NCBI GenBank assembly: GCA_016124535.1
Contig: WGNK01000016.1
Coordinates: 1-64,000, forward strand
Origin: Azospirillum sp.
GTDB taxonomy: Bacteria; Pseudomonadota; Alphaproteobacteria; Azospirillales; Azospirillaceae
Length of the DNA stretch: 64,000 bases
Direction of reading: 5' to 3'
Shown here: positions 25,275 to 34,164 of the stretch, in pieces
Layout of the letters: the number at the start of each line of letters is the position of its first letter
How positions within the stretch are numbered: position 1 is the first letter of the stretch
Notes under the pieces: generated by a model
Told to the model about the DNA's origin: nothing
The model's database searches: none
Seen by the model: only the letters and a program-made list of their open reading frames with translations
Position numbers and translations under genes: made by a program

Positions 25275-26473
25275 GCCCCGCGATGTGCCGCTGTGCCGTC
25301 GCCGTGGCCGGCCTGCTGCTGCTCGGCACCGCCGGCCCGCCGGCCTCGGCGGCCGAACCCCAGGAGATCACGATCGGCTATCTGGGATTGGCCGAGCCGC
25401 CGGAAATTCCGCTGTCGTTTCTCGACCCGGTTGTCACTGACCCCGGCGTCCCCGGCGCCCGGCTGGGGATCGAGGACGACAACACCACCGGCAAATTCAC
25501 CCGCCAGCACTATAGCCTGTTCGAATCCGTGCTGATGCCGGCCGCCGATCTTGCCGCGGCATTCCGCGAGATGACTGCCAAGGGCATCCGTTTCGTGGTC
25601 TCCGATCTGCCGGCCGAGCGCCTGCTCGAAGTCGCCGGCCTGCCCGAGGCCAAGGACGTGCTGATCTTCAACGCGCGCGCCCCCGACGACCGGCTGCGCA
25701 ACGCCGATTGCCGCCGCAATGTCCTGCATACCCTGCCCAGCCGCGCCATGCTGGCCGACGCGCTGGCGCAATATCTGATGACCCGGCAATGGCCGCGCTG
25801 GCTGCTGGTGATCGGCCGCCACGAGCGTGACCAGCTCTATGCCGCGGCGGTGCGCCGGGCGGCCGAACGCTTCGGGGCCAGGATCGTCGCCGAGAAACTG
25901 TGGACCTTCGAAGCCGGCAACCCGCGCACCGACACCGGCCATGCCGTGCTGCAGAAGGCGATTCCCGCCTTCACCCAGGCGCGGGGCTACGACGTGGTGG
26001 TGGTCGCCGACGAGAGCAACGAATTCGGCGAGTATTTTCCCTACCGCACCTACGAGCCGCGCCCGGTGGTCGGAACCCAGGGCCTGACCCCGACCGCCTG
26101 GAGCCGGGTGTTCGAGCAATGGGGGGCGGCGCAACTCCAGAGCCGGTTCCTGCGCGAGGCAAAGCGGCCGATGACCGAACGCGACTACGGCGCTTGGGCG
26201 GCGGTGCGCAGCGTCGGCGAGGCCGCGACCCGCATCCGTTCGGCGGATCCGGCCAAGATCGCCAGCTTTATCCGCGGCCCCGATTTCGTGCTGGGCGCGT
26301 TTAAGGGGGTCGGGGTCAGCTATCGCGACTGGGACGGCCAATTGCGCCAGCCGGTGCCCCTGGCCGGCCCGCGGGTGCTGGTCTCGGTATCGCCCCAGGA
26401 GGGCTATCTGCACCAGAGTTCCCAGCTGGACACTTTGGGCTATGACCGACCGGACAGCAGTTGCCGGTTTTGA
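25271..26473 (+). CDS. PQQ-associated ABC substrate-binding protein (TIGR03863 type)
   Basis: A 400-residue exported protein of the branched-chain amino-acid binding-protein superfamily, in the subgroup found near PQQ-dependent dehydrogenases. The signal peptide ends at ASAAEP. Blocks such as ITIGYLGLAEPPEIPLSF, WLLVIGRHERDQLYAAAVRRA and GYDVVVVADESNEFGEYFPY fit. In Methylobacterium the related LutA takes part in lanthanide uptake. The ligand here is unproven. Coupled by ATGA to the preceding gene. Confidence 0.8.
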   Translation: MSPAMCRCAVAVAGLLLLGTAGPPASAAEPQEITIGYLGLAEPPEIPLSFLDPVVTDPGVPGARLGIEDDNTTGKFTRQHYSLFESVLMPAADLAAAFREMTAKGIRFVVSDLPAERLLEVAGLPEAKDVLIFNARAPDDRLRNADCRRNVLHTLPSRAMLADALAQYLMTRQWPRWLLVIGRHERDQLYAAAVRRAAERFGARIVAEKLWTFEAGNPRTDTGHAVLQKAIPAFTQARGYDVVVVADESNEFGEYFPYRTYEPRPVVGTQGLTPTAWSRVFEQWGAAQLQSRFLREAKRPMTERDYGAWAAVRSVGEAATRIRSADPAKIASFIRGPDFVLGAFKGVGVSYRDWDGQLRQPVPLAGPRVLVSVSPQEGYLHQSSQLDTLGYDRPDSSCRF

Positions 26474-26482
26474 GGAGGGGAC

Positions 26483-27457
26483 GTGATGCGGGTATCCAAT
26501 GCCCTGGGGCTGGCGATGGCCCTGGTCCTGGCGGGGCCGGAGCTTGCCGCCGCCGCGACGCTCTATGTCAGCAACGAGAAGGACAACACGATCTCAGTGG
26601 TCGATGCCGCGTCGATGACCGTGACCGGAACCATTCCGGTCGGTCGCCGGCCGCGCGGCATCTCGCTCAGCCAGGACCAGACCAAGCTTTACGTCTGTGC
26701 GGGCGACAGCGACCGGGTCGAGGTGGTCGACCTGGCGTCGGGAAAAATCACCGATTCGCTACCATCCGGCCCGGATCCGGAACTGTTCGTCCTCGCTCCC
26801 GACGGCCGCATCCTCTACATCGCCAACGAGAACGACAATCTGGTCACCGCGGTCGACGTGACGACCAAGGCCGTGGTCGCCGAGATCGAAGTCGGGGTCG
26901 AGCCCGAGGGGATGGCGGTCAGCCCGGATGGCAGCCTGCTGGTCGCGACCTCCGAGACCACGAGCATGGCCCATTTCATCGACACCAAGAGCCATGAGAT
27001 CGTGGACAACGTGCTGGTCGGCTCGCGGCCGCGGGTCGCGCAGTTCTCCATCGACGGCAAGCGGGTGTGGGTGTCCTCGGAGGTCGGTGGCGAGGTCACG
27101 GTGATCGATGCCGCGACCCGGGCGGTGCTCCAGGTCATCCGGTTCGCCATCCCCGGCGTACCCAAGGAGGCGATCCAGCCGGTCGGCATCGCGCTGGAAG
27201 CCGACGGCAAGCGGGCATTCGTCGCCCTGGGGCCGGCCAACCGGGTGGCCCAGATCAACCAGCAGAGCTTCGCGGTCGAGCGCTATTATCTGGTCGGCCA
27301 AAGGGTGTGGAACCTGGCATTCTCGCCTGACGGCGGCTTGCTCTACACCACCAACGGCGTCAGCAGCGACATCTCGGTGATCGATCTGGCCACGGAGCGG
27401 GTGACCCAGAGCGTCGGGGTCGGCCGCCTGCCCTGGGGCATTGTGGTCAAGCGATGA
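26483..27457 (+). CDS. YVTN beta-propeller protein of PQQ-ABC locus (TIGR03866 type)
   Basis: A 324-residue exported protein: signal peptide ending near LAAAA, then about seven propeller repeats with motifs such as YVSNEKDNTISVVDAASM, LYIANENDNLVTAVDVTT and LYTTNGVSSDISVIDLAT. Such propellers are always found with the PQQ/alcohol ABC genes and may bind a metallophore, substrate or the dehydrogenase. GTG at 26483 or ATG at 26486 start after GAGGAGGGG. Stop overlaps the ATPase by ATGA. Confidence 0.85.
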   Translation: MMRVSNALGLAMALVLAGPELAAAATLYVSNEKDNTISVVDAASMTVTGTIPVGRRPRGISLSQDQTKLYVCAGDSDRVEVVDLASGKITDSLPSGPDPELFVLAPDGRILYIANENDNLVTAVDVTTKAVVAEIEVGVEPEGMAVSPDGSLLVATSETTSMAHFIDTKSHEIVDNVLVGSRPRVAQFSIDGKRVWVSSEVGGEVTVIDAATRAVLQVIRFAIPGVPKEAIQPVGIALEADGKRAFVALGPANRVAQINQQSFAVERYYLVGQRVWNLAFSPDGGLLYTTNGVSSDISVIDLATERVTQSVGVGRLPWGIVVKR

Positions 27458-28200
27458 CCGCGGCCCCGGCGCTCGACGTCTCGGGCCTGAGCCATCGCTT
27501 CGGACGGCTGGTCGCGCTCGATGGCGTCTCCTTCACGGTCAATGCCGGCGAGTTCGCGGTGCTGCTCGGGCTGAACGGTGCCGGTAAGACCACGCTCTAC
27601 GCCGTGCTGACCCGGCTCTATGCCAACCAGAGCGGTTCGATCCGGATTTTCGGCCATGAGCTCCGGCGAGAACCCAATCAGGCGCTGCAGCGTCTCGGCA
27701 TCGTGTTCCAGCAGCCGACCCTCGACCTCGACCTCACGATCGCCCAGAACCTGCAGTATCACGCCGCCTTGCGTGGCCTGACGCCGGCCGCGACGCGCAA
27801 CCGCATGGCCGAAGAGTTGGCGCGGATCGGCCTGTCGGAGCGGCGGGGCGACAAGGTGCGGGCCTTGTCGGGCGGGCAGCGGCGACGGGTCGAGATCGCC
27901 CGCGCCCTGATGCACCGCCCGGACCTGCTGCTGCTGGACGAGCCGACGGTCGGGCTCGACATCGAGACCCGCCAGGCGCTGGAGACCCATGTCCGCGCAT
28001 TGTGCCGGGAGCGCAACCTGGCGGTGCTGTGGGCGACCCATCTGATCGACGAGGTTCGGGACTGCGACCGGGTGATCGTGCTCCACCGCGGCCGGGTGCC
28101 GGCCTTCGGCGGGGTCGCAGAGGTCAAGGCCGGACTGGGAGCGGCATCGATGGCCGAGGCGTTTCGCCGCCTGACCACAAAACCCGGCGAGGCGGCCTGA
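27454..28200 (+). CDS. PQQ-associated ABC ATPase (TIGR03864 type, LutE-like)
   Basis: A 248-residue ATPase with Walker A GLNGAGKTT, Q-loop VFQQPTLDLDL, signature LSGGQRRR, Walker B LLLLDEPTVGLD and switch WATHL. The export-type (ABC-2/NatA) signature pairs with the permease just downstream. It belongs to the group encoded with PQQ dehydrogenases (PedA/LutE). Coupled at both ends (ATGA before; one base between its stop and the next start). Confidence 0.88.
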   Translation: MTAAPALDVSGLSHRFGRLVALDGVSFTVNAGEFAVLLGLNGAGKTTLYAVLTRLYANQSGSIRIFGHELRREPNQALQRLGIVFQQPTLDLDLTIAQNLQYHAALRGLTPAATRNRMAEELARIGLSERRGDKVRALSGGQRRRVEIARALMHRPDLLLLDEPTVGLDIETRQALETHVRALCRERNLAVLWATHLIDEVRDCDRVIVLHRGRVPAFGGVAEVKAGLGAASMAEAFRRLTTKPGEAA

Positions 28201-28201
28201 G

Positions 28202-29011
28202 ATGTCGATCTACCCTTATTGGCGCTGTTTCCAAGGCATCCTGGCGCGCGAGGCGCTGCGCTTCGTCCAGCAGCGCGGGCGGTTCTTTGCAGCATTGGTG
28301 CGGCCGCTGGTCTGGCTGTTCATCTTCGCCGCCGGGTTTCGGGCCGTCCTCGGGTTGTCGATCATCCCGCCGTACAAGACCTACATCCTCTACGAGGTTT
28401 ATATCACCCCCGGCCTGTGCACGATGATCCTGCTGTTCAGCGGCATGCAGAGTTCGCTGTCGATGGTCTATGACCGCGAGATGGGCAGCATGAAGACGCT
28501 GCTGGTGACGCCGCTGCCGCGCTGGTTTCTGCTGACCTGCAAGCTGCTGGCGGGCGTCGCGGTGTCGGTGCTCCAGGTCTATGCCTTTCTGGCGGTGGCC
28601 TGGCTGTGGGAGATCGAGCCGCCGCCTCTGGGCTATCTGGCGGCCTTGCCGGCCCTGGTGCTGGGAGGGCTGATGCTGGGGGCGATCGGCCTGTTCCTGT
28701 CTTCGGTGGTCAAACAACTGGAGAATTTTGCCGGGGTGATGAATTTTGTTATTTTTCCAATGTTCTTTGCCTCCTCGGCCCTTTTCCCGTTGTGGCGGCT
28801 AAGCGATGCCAATCCCTATCTTTATTATATCGCCCTGGCCAATCCCTTTACCCATGCGGTTGAACTGGTTCGCTTCGCCCTTTACCTGCAGTTCAATGCC
28901 GAGGCCTTGGCCTGGGTCACCGGCTATCTGGTCGTTTTCCTCGGATTGGCGATTCTCGGCTACGATCCCGGCCGTGGCCTGGTCGCCCGCCGCGGCGGGC
29001 CGGCGGCCTGA
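28202..29011 (+). CDS. PQQ-associated ABC-2 permease (TIGR03861 type, PedC/LutF-like)
   Basis: A 269-residue inner-membrane protein with six helices of the ABC-2 type. Typical pieces are MVYDREMGSMKTLLVTPLPRWFL and FVIFPMFFASSALFPLW. It ends the plus-strand array and converges with cobN after 1 bp. Together with the ATPase, binding protein and propeller it reproduces a locus known from methylotroph and ethanol-oxidising bacteria; no PQQ dehydrogenase gene lies within this window. Confidence 0.87.
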   Translation: MSIYPYWRCFQGILAREALRFVQQRGRFFAALVRPLVWLFIFAAGFRAVLGLSIIPPYKTYILYEVYITPGLCTMILLFSGMQSSLSMVYDREMGSMKTLLVTPLPRWFLLTCKLLAGVAVSVLQVYAFLAVAWLWEIEPPPLGYLAALPALVLGGLMLGAIGLFLSSVVKQLENFAGVMNFVIFPMFFASSALFPLWRLSDANPYLYYIALANPFTHAVELVRFALYLQFNAEALAWVTGYLVVFLGLAILGYDPGRGLVARRGGPAA

Positions 29012-29012
29012 G

Positions 29013-32000
29013 TCACCCGGCCTCGGCGCGGCTGGCCGCCAGCCTTGCCAGCTGATCATGGGCGGCGTTCGAGCGCGGGCGCCACAAGCCGCGATCCAGC
29101 GCTTCGCGCAGGCGGTCGGCGATCTCGCGCAAGGCCGCCGGATTGGCCGCCGCGATGAAGTCGCAGACCGCGTCGTCGTTCAGATAGGCATCGTAAACCG
29201 CGTCGAAATGGTGGTCCTTGACCGCGCCGGTGGTCGCCGCGAAGGCGAACAGATAGTCGACCGTCGCGGCCATTTCGAAGGCGCCCTTGTAGCCGTGGCG
29301 CATCACGCCTCTGATCCATTTGGGATTGACCACGCGGGCGCGCACCACCCGTGCGATTTCTTCCTCCAGCGTCCGGACCCGCGGAGTTTCCGGGCGCGAA
29401 TGATCGTTGTGGAACACCGTCGGCGCCCGGCCCGACAGCGTGGCCACCGCCGCCGCCAGTCCGCCCTCGAATTGATAGTAATCGTCGCTGTCGAGCAGGT
29501 CGTGTTCCCGGTTGTCCTGGTTGTGCAGCACCGCCCCGACCGCGCCCAGCCGGGCTTCGAACAGCCCGCGCTCGGCGGTGCCCTCGACGCCCTCGCCATA
29601 GGCAAAACCGCCCCAGGCCAAATAGGCGTCGGCGAGATCGGCGGTGCTCTGCCAGCCGCGCTCGTCGATCAGCGCCTGCAGCCCGGCGCCATAGGCCCCC
29701 GGCTGCGAGCCGAACACCCGGAACCCGGCGCGACGGGCCGCCGCCGCCGGTTCGGCGCCGGCTTCGATCAGCAAGTCGCGATCGCGGGCAAAGTGCGCCG
29801 CCAGCGGGTTGACCGCTTCGGGCTCGTCGAGTGCCGCCACCGCCCGCGCCGCGGCATCGACCAGCGCGATCTGGCCCGGAAAGGCATCGCGAAAAAAGCC
29901 CGAGACCCGCAGCGTCACATCGACCCGCGGCCGGTCGAGCACGCCCGCCGGCATGATCTCGAACCCGGTGACCCGGCCGCTGCCGACATCCCAACTCGGC
30001 CGCACCCCCATCAGGGCCAAAGCCTGGGCGATGTCATCGCCGCCGGTCCGCATATTGGCGGTGCCCCAGGCCGACAGCGCCACCGCCTTCGGCCACTCGC
30101 CATGCTCCTGGAGGTAGCGCTCGACCACCAGCGCCGCCGATTTCCAGCCCAGGGTCCACGCCGCCGGGGTCGGCACCGCCCGGGTATCGACCGAGTAGAA
30201 GTTGCGGCCGGTCGGCAAGACCTCCGGCCGGCCCCTGGTCGGCGCGCCGGACGGGCCGGGCGCGACGAAGCGGCCGGCCAGGCCGTGCAGCAGGCCGTCG
30301 ATCTCGCAGGCACCGCAGGCCGCCACGGTCGGGCGGAGGTCGGTCTCGATATAGCTCAGGACCGCGGCAGTCTGCGTCCAGCCGGGCTCGACCGCGCGCG
30401 ATCCGGCGACCAGGTCCCTGGCCAAAAGTTCCAAAAATTCCACGGCTTCGCCATGGTTGCGGAATCGGGGGGCCGGCGGCCCCCCGGACCCCCGGTCCAG
30501 GGGATCGAACCGCAGGTCGAGGTCGGCGGCAAGCGCGCGGATCAGCGAGGCGTCGCGGCCTTCGCCATTGGCACGCGGCAGCCGGATCAAGGCGACCAAC
30601 AGGTCGGTCAGCTGGTCGCCGGCCGGCGACACGCCGAAGACATGCAGGCCATCGCGGATCTGCAGCTCCTTGAGGTCGCACAGATGGGTGTCGAGCCGCC
30701 CGAGTGCGGTGGTTTCGTCGTCCTCGCGCGTGATGCCGCAGTCCTGGTCCAGTCCGATCGACTGTGCCAGTTCGAGAATCTGCCGGCCCAGCACCGGCAA
30801 CCGGCGGGCATCCATCCCGGCCGCCTGGTAATACTCGTCGACCAGCATCTCCAGTTCGGCCAGAGGGCCATAACTTTCGGCGCGGGTCAGCGGCGGCGTC
30901 AGATGGTCGATCACCACCGCCGCGGACCGCCGCTTGGCCTGGGTGCCTTCGCCCGGATCGTTGACGATGAACGGGTAGAGGTTGGGCAGGGGACCCAGCG
31001 CGACCTCCGGGAAACACGTCTCCGACAGCGCCAGCGCCTTGCCCGGAAGCCATTCCAGATTGCCGTGCTTGCCGAAATGCACCACGGCGTGGGCATCGAA
31101 GTGCCTGCGCAGCCAGGCGTAAAACGCCAGATAGTTATGGGGCGGCGGCAAGGCCGGATCATGGTAGCTGCGCACCGGATCGATGTTGTAGCCGCGCGCC
31201 GGCTGGATGCCGACCACGACATTGCCGAAGCGGTGCAGTGCCAGGCGGAACGCGCCCTGGCGCACGAACGGGTCGCCCTCCGGAGCGCCCCAGCGTTCGG
31301 TCACCGCGGCCCGCACCGCCGCCGGCAGGCCCGCAAAGAAATTCTGGTAGTCGGTCAGCGCCAGCGTTTCGCTGACGGTGCGCTGGTCGAGTTCCGGCAG
31401 GCAATTGGTCACGCCGCCGGATAAAAGCGCGATCAGTGCCGCGCCGTCCTTGGGCGCGTCGTCGATCCGGTAGCCGGCATCGGCCATCGCGCGCAATGCG
31501 GTGATCAGTCCGGCGGGGGTGTCGAGCCCGACCCCATTGGCCAGGCGGCCGTCGCGGTTGGGATAATTGGCCAGCACGAAGGCGACCCGCCGCTCACCCG
31601 CCGGGGTTCGCCGCAGCCGCGCCCAGCCGGCCGCGAGCGCCGCGGTGAAGTCGATTCGGTCGGCTACCGGCCGGTAGCCGGTAATCCAACATTGGGTCGG
31701 CGGGTGGCGGCGCGCCTCGGCTTTGAAGGAGACCGCGCGGGCGATCAGCCGTCCGTCGACTTCGGGAAGGGCCACATTCATCGCAATGTCGCGCGCCGCC
31801 AGGCCGGCGGTGCCCTCGCGCCAAGTGGCTTCCGAGCCGCCGGAGAATACCACCTGCAGGACCGGGCAGTCGGCGCCGTCGAACGGCGTCGCGCCACGGG
31901 CGCGTCCGGGCTGGCCCAGGGCAAACGAGGTCGCGTTCAGGATGACCGCCGGTCCGGTCTGCTGGATCAGCGAAGCCACCAGCTCCGCCGGCATTTTTTC

Positions 32001-32726
32001 CTTCAGGCTGGTTACCGCGATCGGCAGCGGATTGAGCCCCCGCCGGGTCAGGGCGGCGATCAGGGCATCGACCGCGTCGAGATTGCCCGCCTGGACCAGC
32101 GCCCGATAGAAGACCAGGACGGCGGTCGGTGCCGCCGCCCGCCAGGTCCGGCCCAGGTCGTCCAGCGACGGCCGGCTCAGTCCCGGCCAATAGAGCCCGG
32201 CGCGGATCAGTGGTGCGGGTTCGCGCCAAGTGGTGGGACGGCCGATCAGTGCCGCGGAATAGTTCAAAAATTCCAGGGCATTATCGACGCCGCCGTGGAT
32301 CAGGTAGTGCCACAGCCGGTGCAGACCGTCCGGCGGCACCGTCGACAGCCGGGCCAGATCGGGGTCGGGCTGGTCGTCGCCCGGCAGCAGGGCCAGCGGA
32401 ATGCCGTGGCGCCGGCAGGTGTCGGAGAGCTGCTCGACGCCATAGCGCCAATAGCCGGCGCCGCCGAGCAGCCGCGCCATCACCAGCCGCGCCCGCGATA
32501 CCACCTGCTCGACGTAGAGATCGACCGACAGGTTGTGCCCAAGGTGCAGCGGGCTGGCCAGCCGCAGGCTGGGGGCGTCGGCGCCAAGGCGGTCCTGGGC
32601 GGCCGCCAGGCACGCCAGCTCGCTGTCAGCCGCCGAGAGAAATACCAGATCGCCCGGGCTCTGGCCGAGATCGACGGCGCCGCCGTCCTCCCCCGTCCGC
32701 CCCGGCTGGGTCGCCAGAAGATGCAT
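29013..32726 (-). CDS. cobN: cobaltochelatase subunit CobN
   Basis: The 1237-residue large subunit of the aerobic, ATP-dependent cobaltochelatase that inserts cobalt into hydrogenobyrinate a,c-diamide with CobS and CobT. The opening MHLLATQPGRTGEDGGAVDLGQ-type block with PGDLVFLSAADSELA separates it from BchH. Internal CobN/BchH blocks include YWPGLSRPSLDDL, VHFGKHGNLEWLPGKALALS and ETFHNDHS-like residues near the C-terminus (PTVFHNDHSRPE). No cobS, cobT or cobW is adjacent. A cobalamin riboswitch is not seen upstream; only 104 bp separate it from the next gene. Confidence 0.93.
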   Translation of the reverse strand: MHLLATQPGRTGEDGGAVDLGQSPGDLVFLSAADSELACLAAAQDRLGADAPSLRLASPLHLGHNLSVDLYVEQVVSRARLVMARLLGGAGYWRYGVEQLSDTCRRHGIPLALLPGDDQPDPDLARLSTVPPDGLHRLWHYLIHGGVDNALEFLNYSAALIGRPTTWREPAPLIRAGLYWPGLSRPSLDDLGRTWRAAAPTAVLVFYRALVQAGNLDAVDALIAALTRRGLNPLPIAVTSLKEKMPAELVASLIQQTGPAVILNATSFALGQPGRARGATPFDGADCPVLQVVFSGGSEATWREGTAGLAARDIAMNVALPEVDGRLIARAVSFKAEARRHPPTQCWITGYRPVADRIDFTAALAAGWARLRRTPAGERRVAFVLANYPNRDGRLANGVGLDTPAGLITALRAMADAGYRIDDAPKDGAALIALLSGGVTNCLPELDQRTVSETLALTDYQNFFAGLPAAVRAAVTERWGAPEGDPFVRQGAFRLALHRFGNVVVGIQPARGYNIDPVRSYHDPALPPPHNYLAFYAWLRRHFDAHAVVHFGKHGNLEWLPGKALALSETCFPEVALGPLPNLYPFIVNDPGEGTQAKRRSAAVVIDHLTPPLTRAESYGPLAELEMLVDEYYQAAGMDARRLPVLGRQILELAQSIGLDQDCGITREDDETTALGRLDTHLCDLKELQIRDGLHVFGVSPAGDQLTDLLVALIRLPRANGEGRDASLIRALAADLDLRFDPLDRGSGGPPAPRFRNHGEAVEFLELLARDLVAGSRAVEPGWTQTAAVLSYIETDLRPTVAACGACEIDGLLHGLAGRFVAPGPSGAPTRGRPEVLPTGRNFYSVDTRAVPTPAAWTLGWKSAALVVERYLQEHGEWPKAVALSAWGTANMRTGGDDIAQALALMGVRPSWDVGSGRVTGFEIMPAGVLDRPRVDVTLRVSGFFRDAFPGQIALVDAAARAVAALDEPEAVNPLAAHFARDRDLLIEAGAEPAAAARRAGFRVFGSQPGAYGAGLQALIDERGWQSTADLADAYLAWGGFAYGEGVEGTAERGLFEARLGAVGAVLHNQDNREHDLLDSDDYYQFEGGLAAAVATLSGRAPTVFHNDHSRPETPRVRTLEEEIARVVRARVVNPKWIRGVMRHGYKGAFEMAATVDYLFAFAATTGAVKDHHFDAVYDAYLNDDAVCDFIAAANPAALREIADRLREALDRGLWRPRSNAAHDQLARLAASRAEAG

Positions 32727-32830
32727 GCCCCGGCTTTTAGCGCAGATTGCGCATCAAACCTAGCAGCGGCGTTACATGCCGGGATACCGACCAGCTCTGT
32801 TGGCGGCTATTTGGTCGGAGTTCGAAACTG

Positions 32831-33205
32831 TCAGGTTGGGAGCAAGTCATCGACCAGGGATTCAGCATCTTCAAAACAGCGCTGTTCAATATCATTCGGT
32901 ATAGCAATGTTTAGTCGATAGTCAGCTCTGATCCGCCAATCGTAGAGGTTATTCAACATTTTTTGTGCCCGGATGATTCGGCGGTCCGTAGACCTTTCCA
33001 GGTAATTGAGAAACGCCCGGTGCATGCCGGTTCGTTCCTCGGGTTTCTTGACAAAACCCTGCCCGATAGGGTGGCCTCGAAGGTGGTGGTACGCTGCATA
33101 ATAGCTGCGACAAATAATCGTTCGGCGCCGGGCCTCGGTGCGCGTGCTTTTCGGCAAGCGAAGGAGGTCTGCTGTCTCGGACAAAATGTCTCTGGCCGTG
33201 ATCAT
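32831..33205 (-). CDS. HEPN-like small protein, second gene of a two-gene module
   Basis: A 124-residue, mostly helical protein. The block RRTIICRSYYAAYHHLRGH and the later LYDWRIRADYRL match the pattern RxxxxRxYYAxFH...LxxxRxxADY of one HEPN-like family, often nucleotide- or RNA-acting and common in toxin and defence modules. A canonical R-x4-6-H active site is not obvious, so catalysis is uncertain. It overlaps the upstream gene by ATGA. GC content is below that of neighbours, suggesting acquisition. Confidence 0.62.
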   Translation of the reverse strand: MITARDILSETADLLRLPKSTRTEARRRTIICRSYYAAYHHLRGHPIGQGFVKKPEERTGMHRAFLNYLERSTDRRIIRAQKMLNNLYDWRIRADYRLNIAIPNDIEQRCFEDAESLVDDLLPT

Positions 33206-34041
33206 TCCGCGGTCCTGGCGGTTGTTTCCTTCGGAATGTCAAGAAGCTGGAACCCAAACGCATTGACGCCCCGGCCAGGTGAAATCGGGGTGTTAGCATA
33301 ATAGTCATAGAGGGCGTCGGCGAGGCGCCATTCCAAGTCCCGCCGATGCTGCGCTGAGAGGCAGGATACGGGCCAGTGGGTCGAAATTAAAGGTGGTTCG
33401 TATCCATCGTCGATGAACCCAACATCCACCGAGCAGGGATGGGGTTGGAGTATCGACTGAACGATCTGTTGATGTGCAGACAGATGCGGTACTAAATCAT
33501 TGCCGAGGCCAGCAAGGATCAAACCTGCAACATTTATCTGTCCAGTGTTGCGTGCCAGGTCGCTCATTTCGATCAACAGTCCGGCATCGCCGGCCAGGAA
33601 AGCGACATGGGAACATATGTTGACGACGGGGTGAATGCACAGCAATTCCGGGTTGACGATTAATTCGCGTACGAGCACCATCGCTTTTTCGAAGTTCCCG
33701 ATCACCGCGAACGTCAAACACAAGGCGCACTGGACCGGGACCAGATGCCGTTCGCGTAGACCGTAGGCAATCTCCAGATTTTGCTGCGCCTGCTCCCGTT
33801 GCCCAAGCATGACCTGGGCGGCCGCAAGGGATGTTCTCACAACGAAATTTTCTGGCTGCTGGCGTACCATTCGCATCAGCCGCCATTCCAGTTGGCGCAG
33901 TCGCGTCCAGTCTGGGACCGTCACGCCCGCCCGCTCGCCGCAGATTTGGTTGAAAATCTGCACGTCCTCGGCCTGTCGCACAGCGGTTGAGATCGACACT
34001 CCGCCCAGTCTCCTATCACCGAAATTTTCGCATCCTATCAT
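33202..34041 (-). CDS. TPR-like helical protein, first gene of HEPN module
   Basis: A 279-residue protein whose middle resembles degenerate TPR helices (PENFVVRTSLAAAQVMLGQREQAQQNLEIAYGL..., then NFEKAMVLVRELIVNPE). There is no signal peptide. The C-terminal 80 residues (STHWPVSCLSAQHRRDLEWRLADALYDYYANTP) have no motif that I recognise. ATG at 34041 was chosen because sequence upstream is unlike a protein start; a longer frame to 34164 is open. It is translationally coupled to the HEPN-like gene, as antitoxin or scaffold genes often are. GC is low for the window. Confidence 0.6.
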   Translation of the reverse strand: MIGCENFGDRRLGGVSISTAVRQAEDVQIFNQICGERAGVTVPDWTRLRQLEWRLMRMVRQQPENFVVRTSLAAAQVMLGQREQAQQNLEIAYGLRERHLVPVQCALCLTFAVIGNFEKAMVLVRELIVNPELLCIHPVVNICSHVAFLAGDAGLLIEMSDLARNTGQINVAGLILAGLGNDLVPHLSAHQQIVQSILQPHPCSVDVGFIDDGYEPPLISTHWPVSCLSAQHRRDLEWRLADALYDYYANTPISPGRGVNAFGFQLLDIPKETTARTAE

Positions 34042-34164
34042 GGCTGGTATGGAAATTGTTGCGTAATGCTGACTTTTCCAAACGAGGCCGGCGCTCCTGG
34101 TCGACCGCCGCATACGTGGACACAAGGGAGAGCGCGTTGCTTTATGAACGCGAACCTTATGCAC

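Noticed and set aside
28806..31424. 872-codon plus-strand open frame across the ABC permease and cobN
   Set aside because: Runs antisense to cobN with no recognisable domain and no start context.
29013..32726. BchH (magnesium chelatase) as identity of the large chelatase
   Set aside because: The N-terminal LGQSPGDLVFLSAADSELA block and overall pattern fit CobN; no bch genes are nearby.
32727..32830. Cobalamin riboswitch upstream of cobN
   Set aside because: Only 104 bp are available and no B12-box-like sequence is seen.
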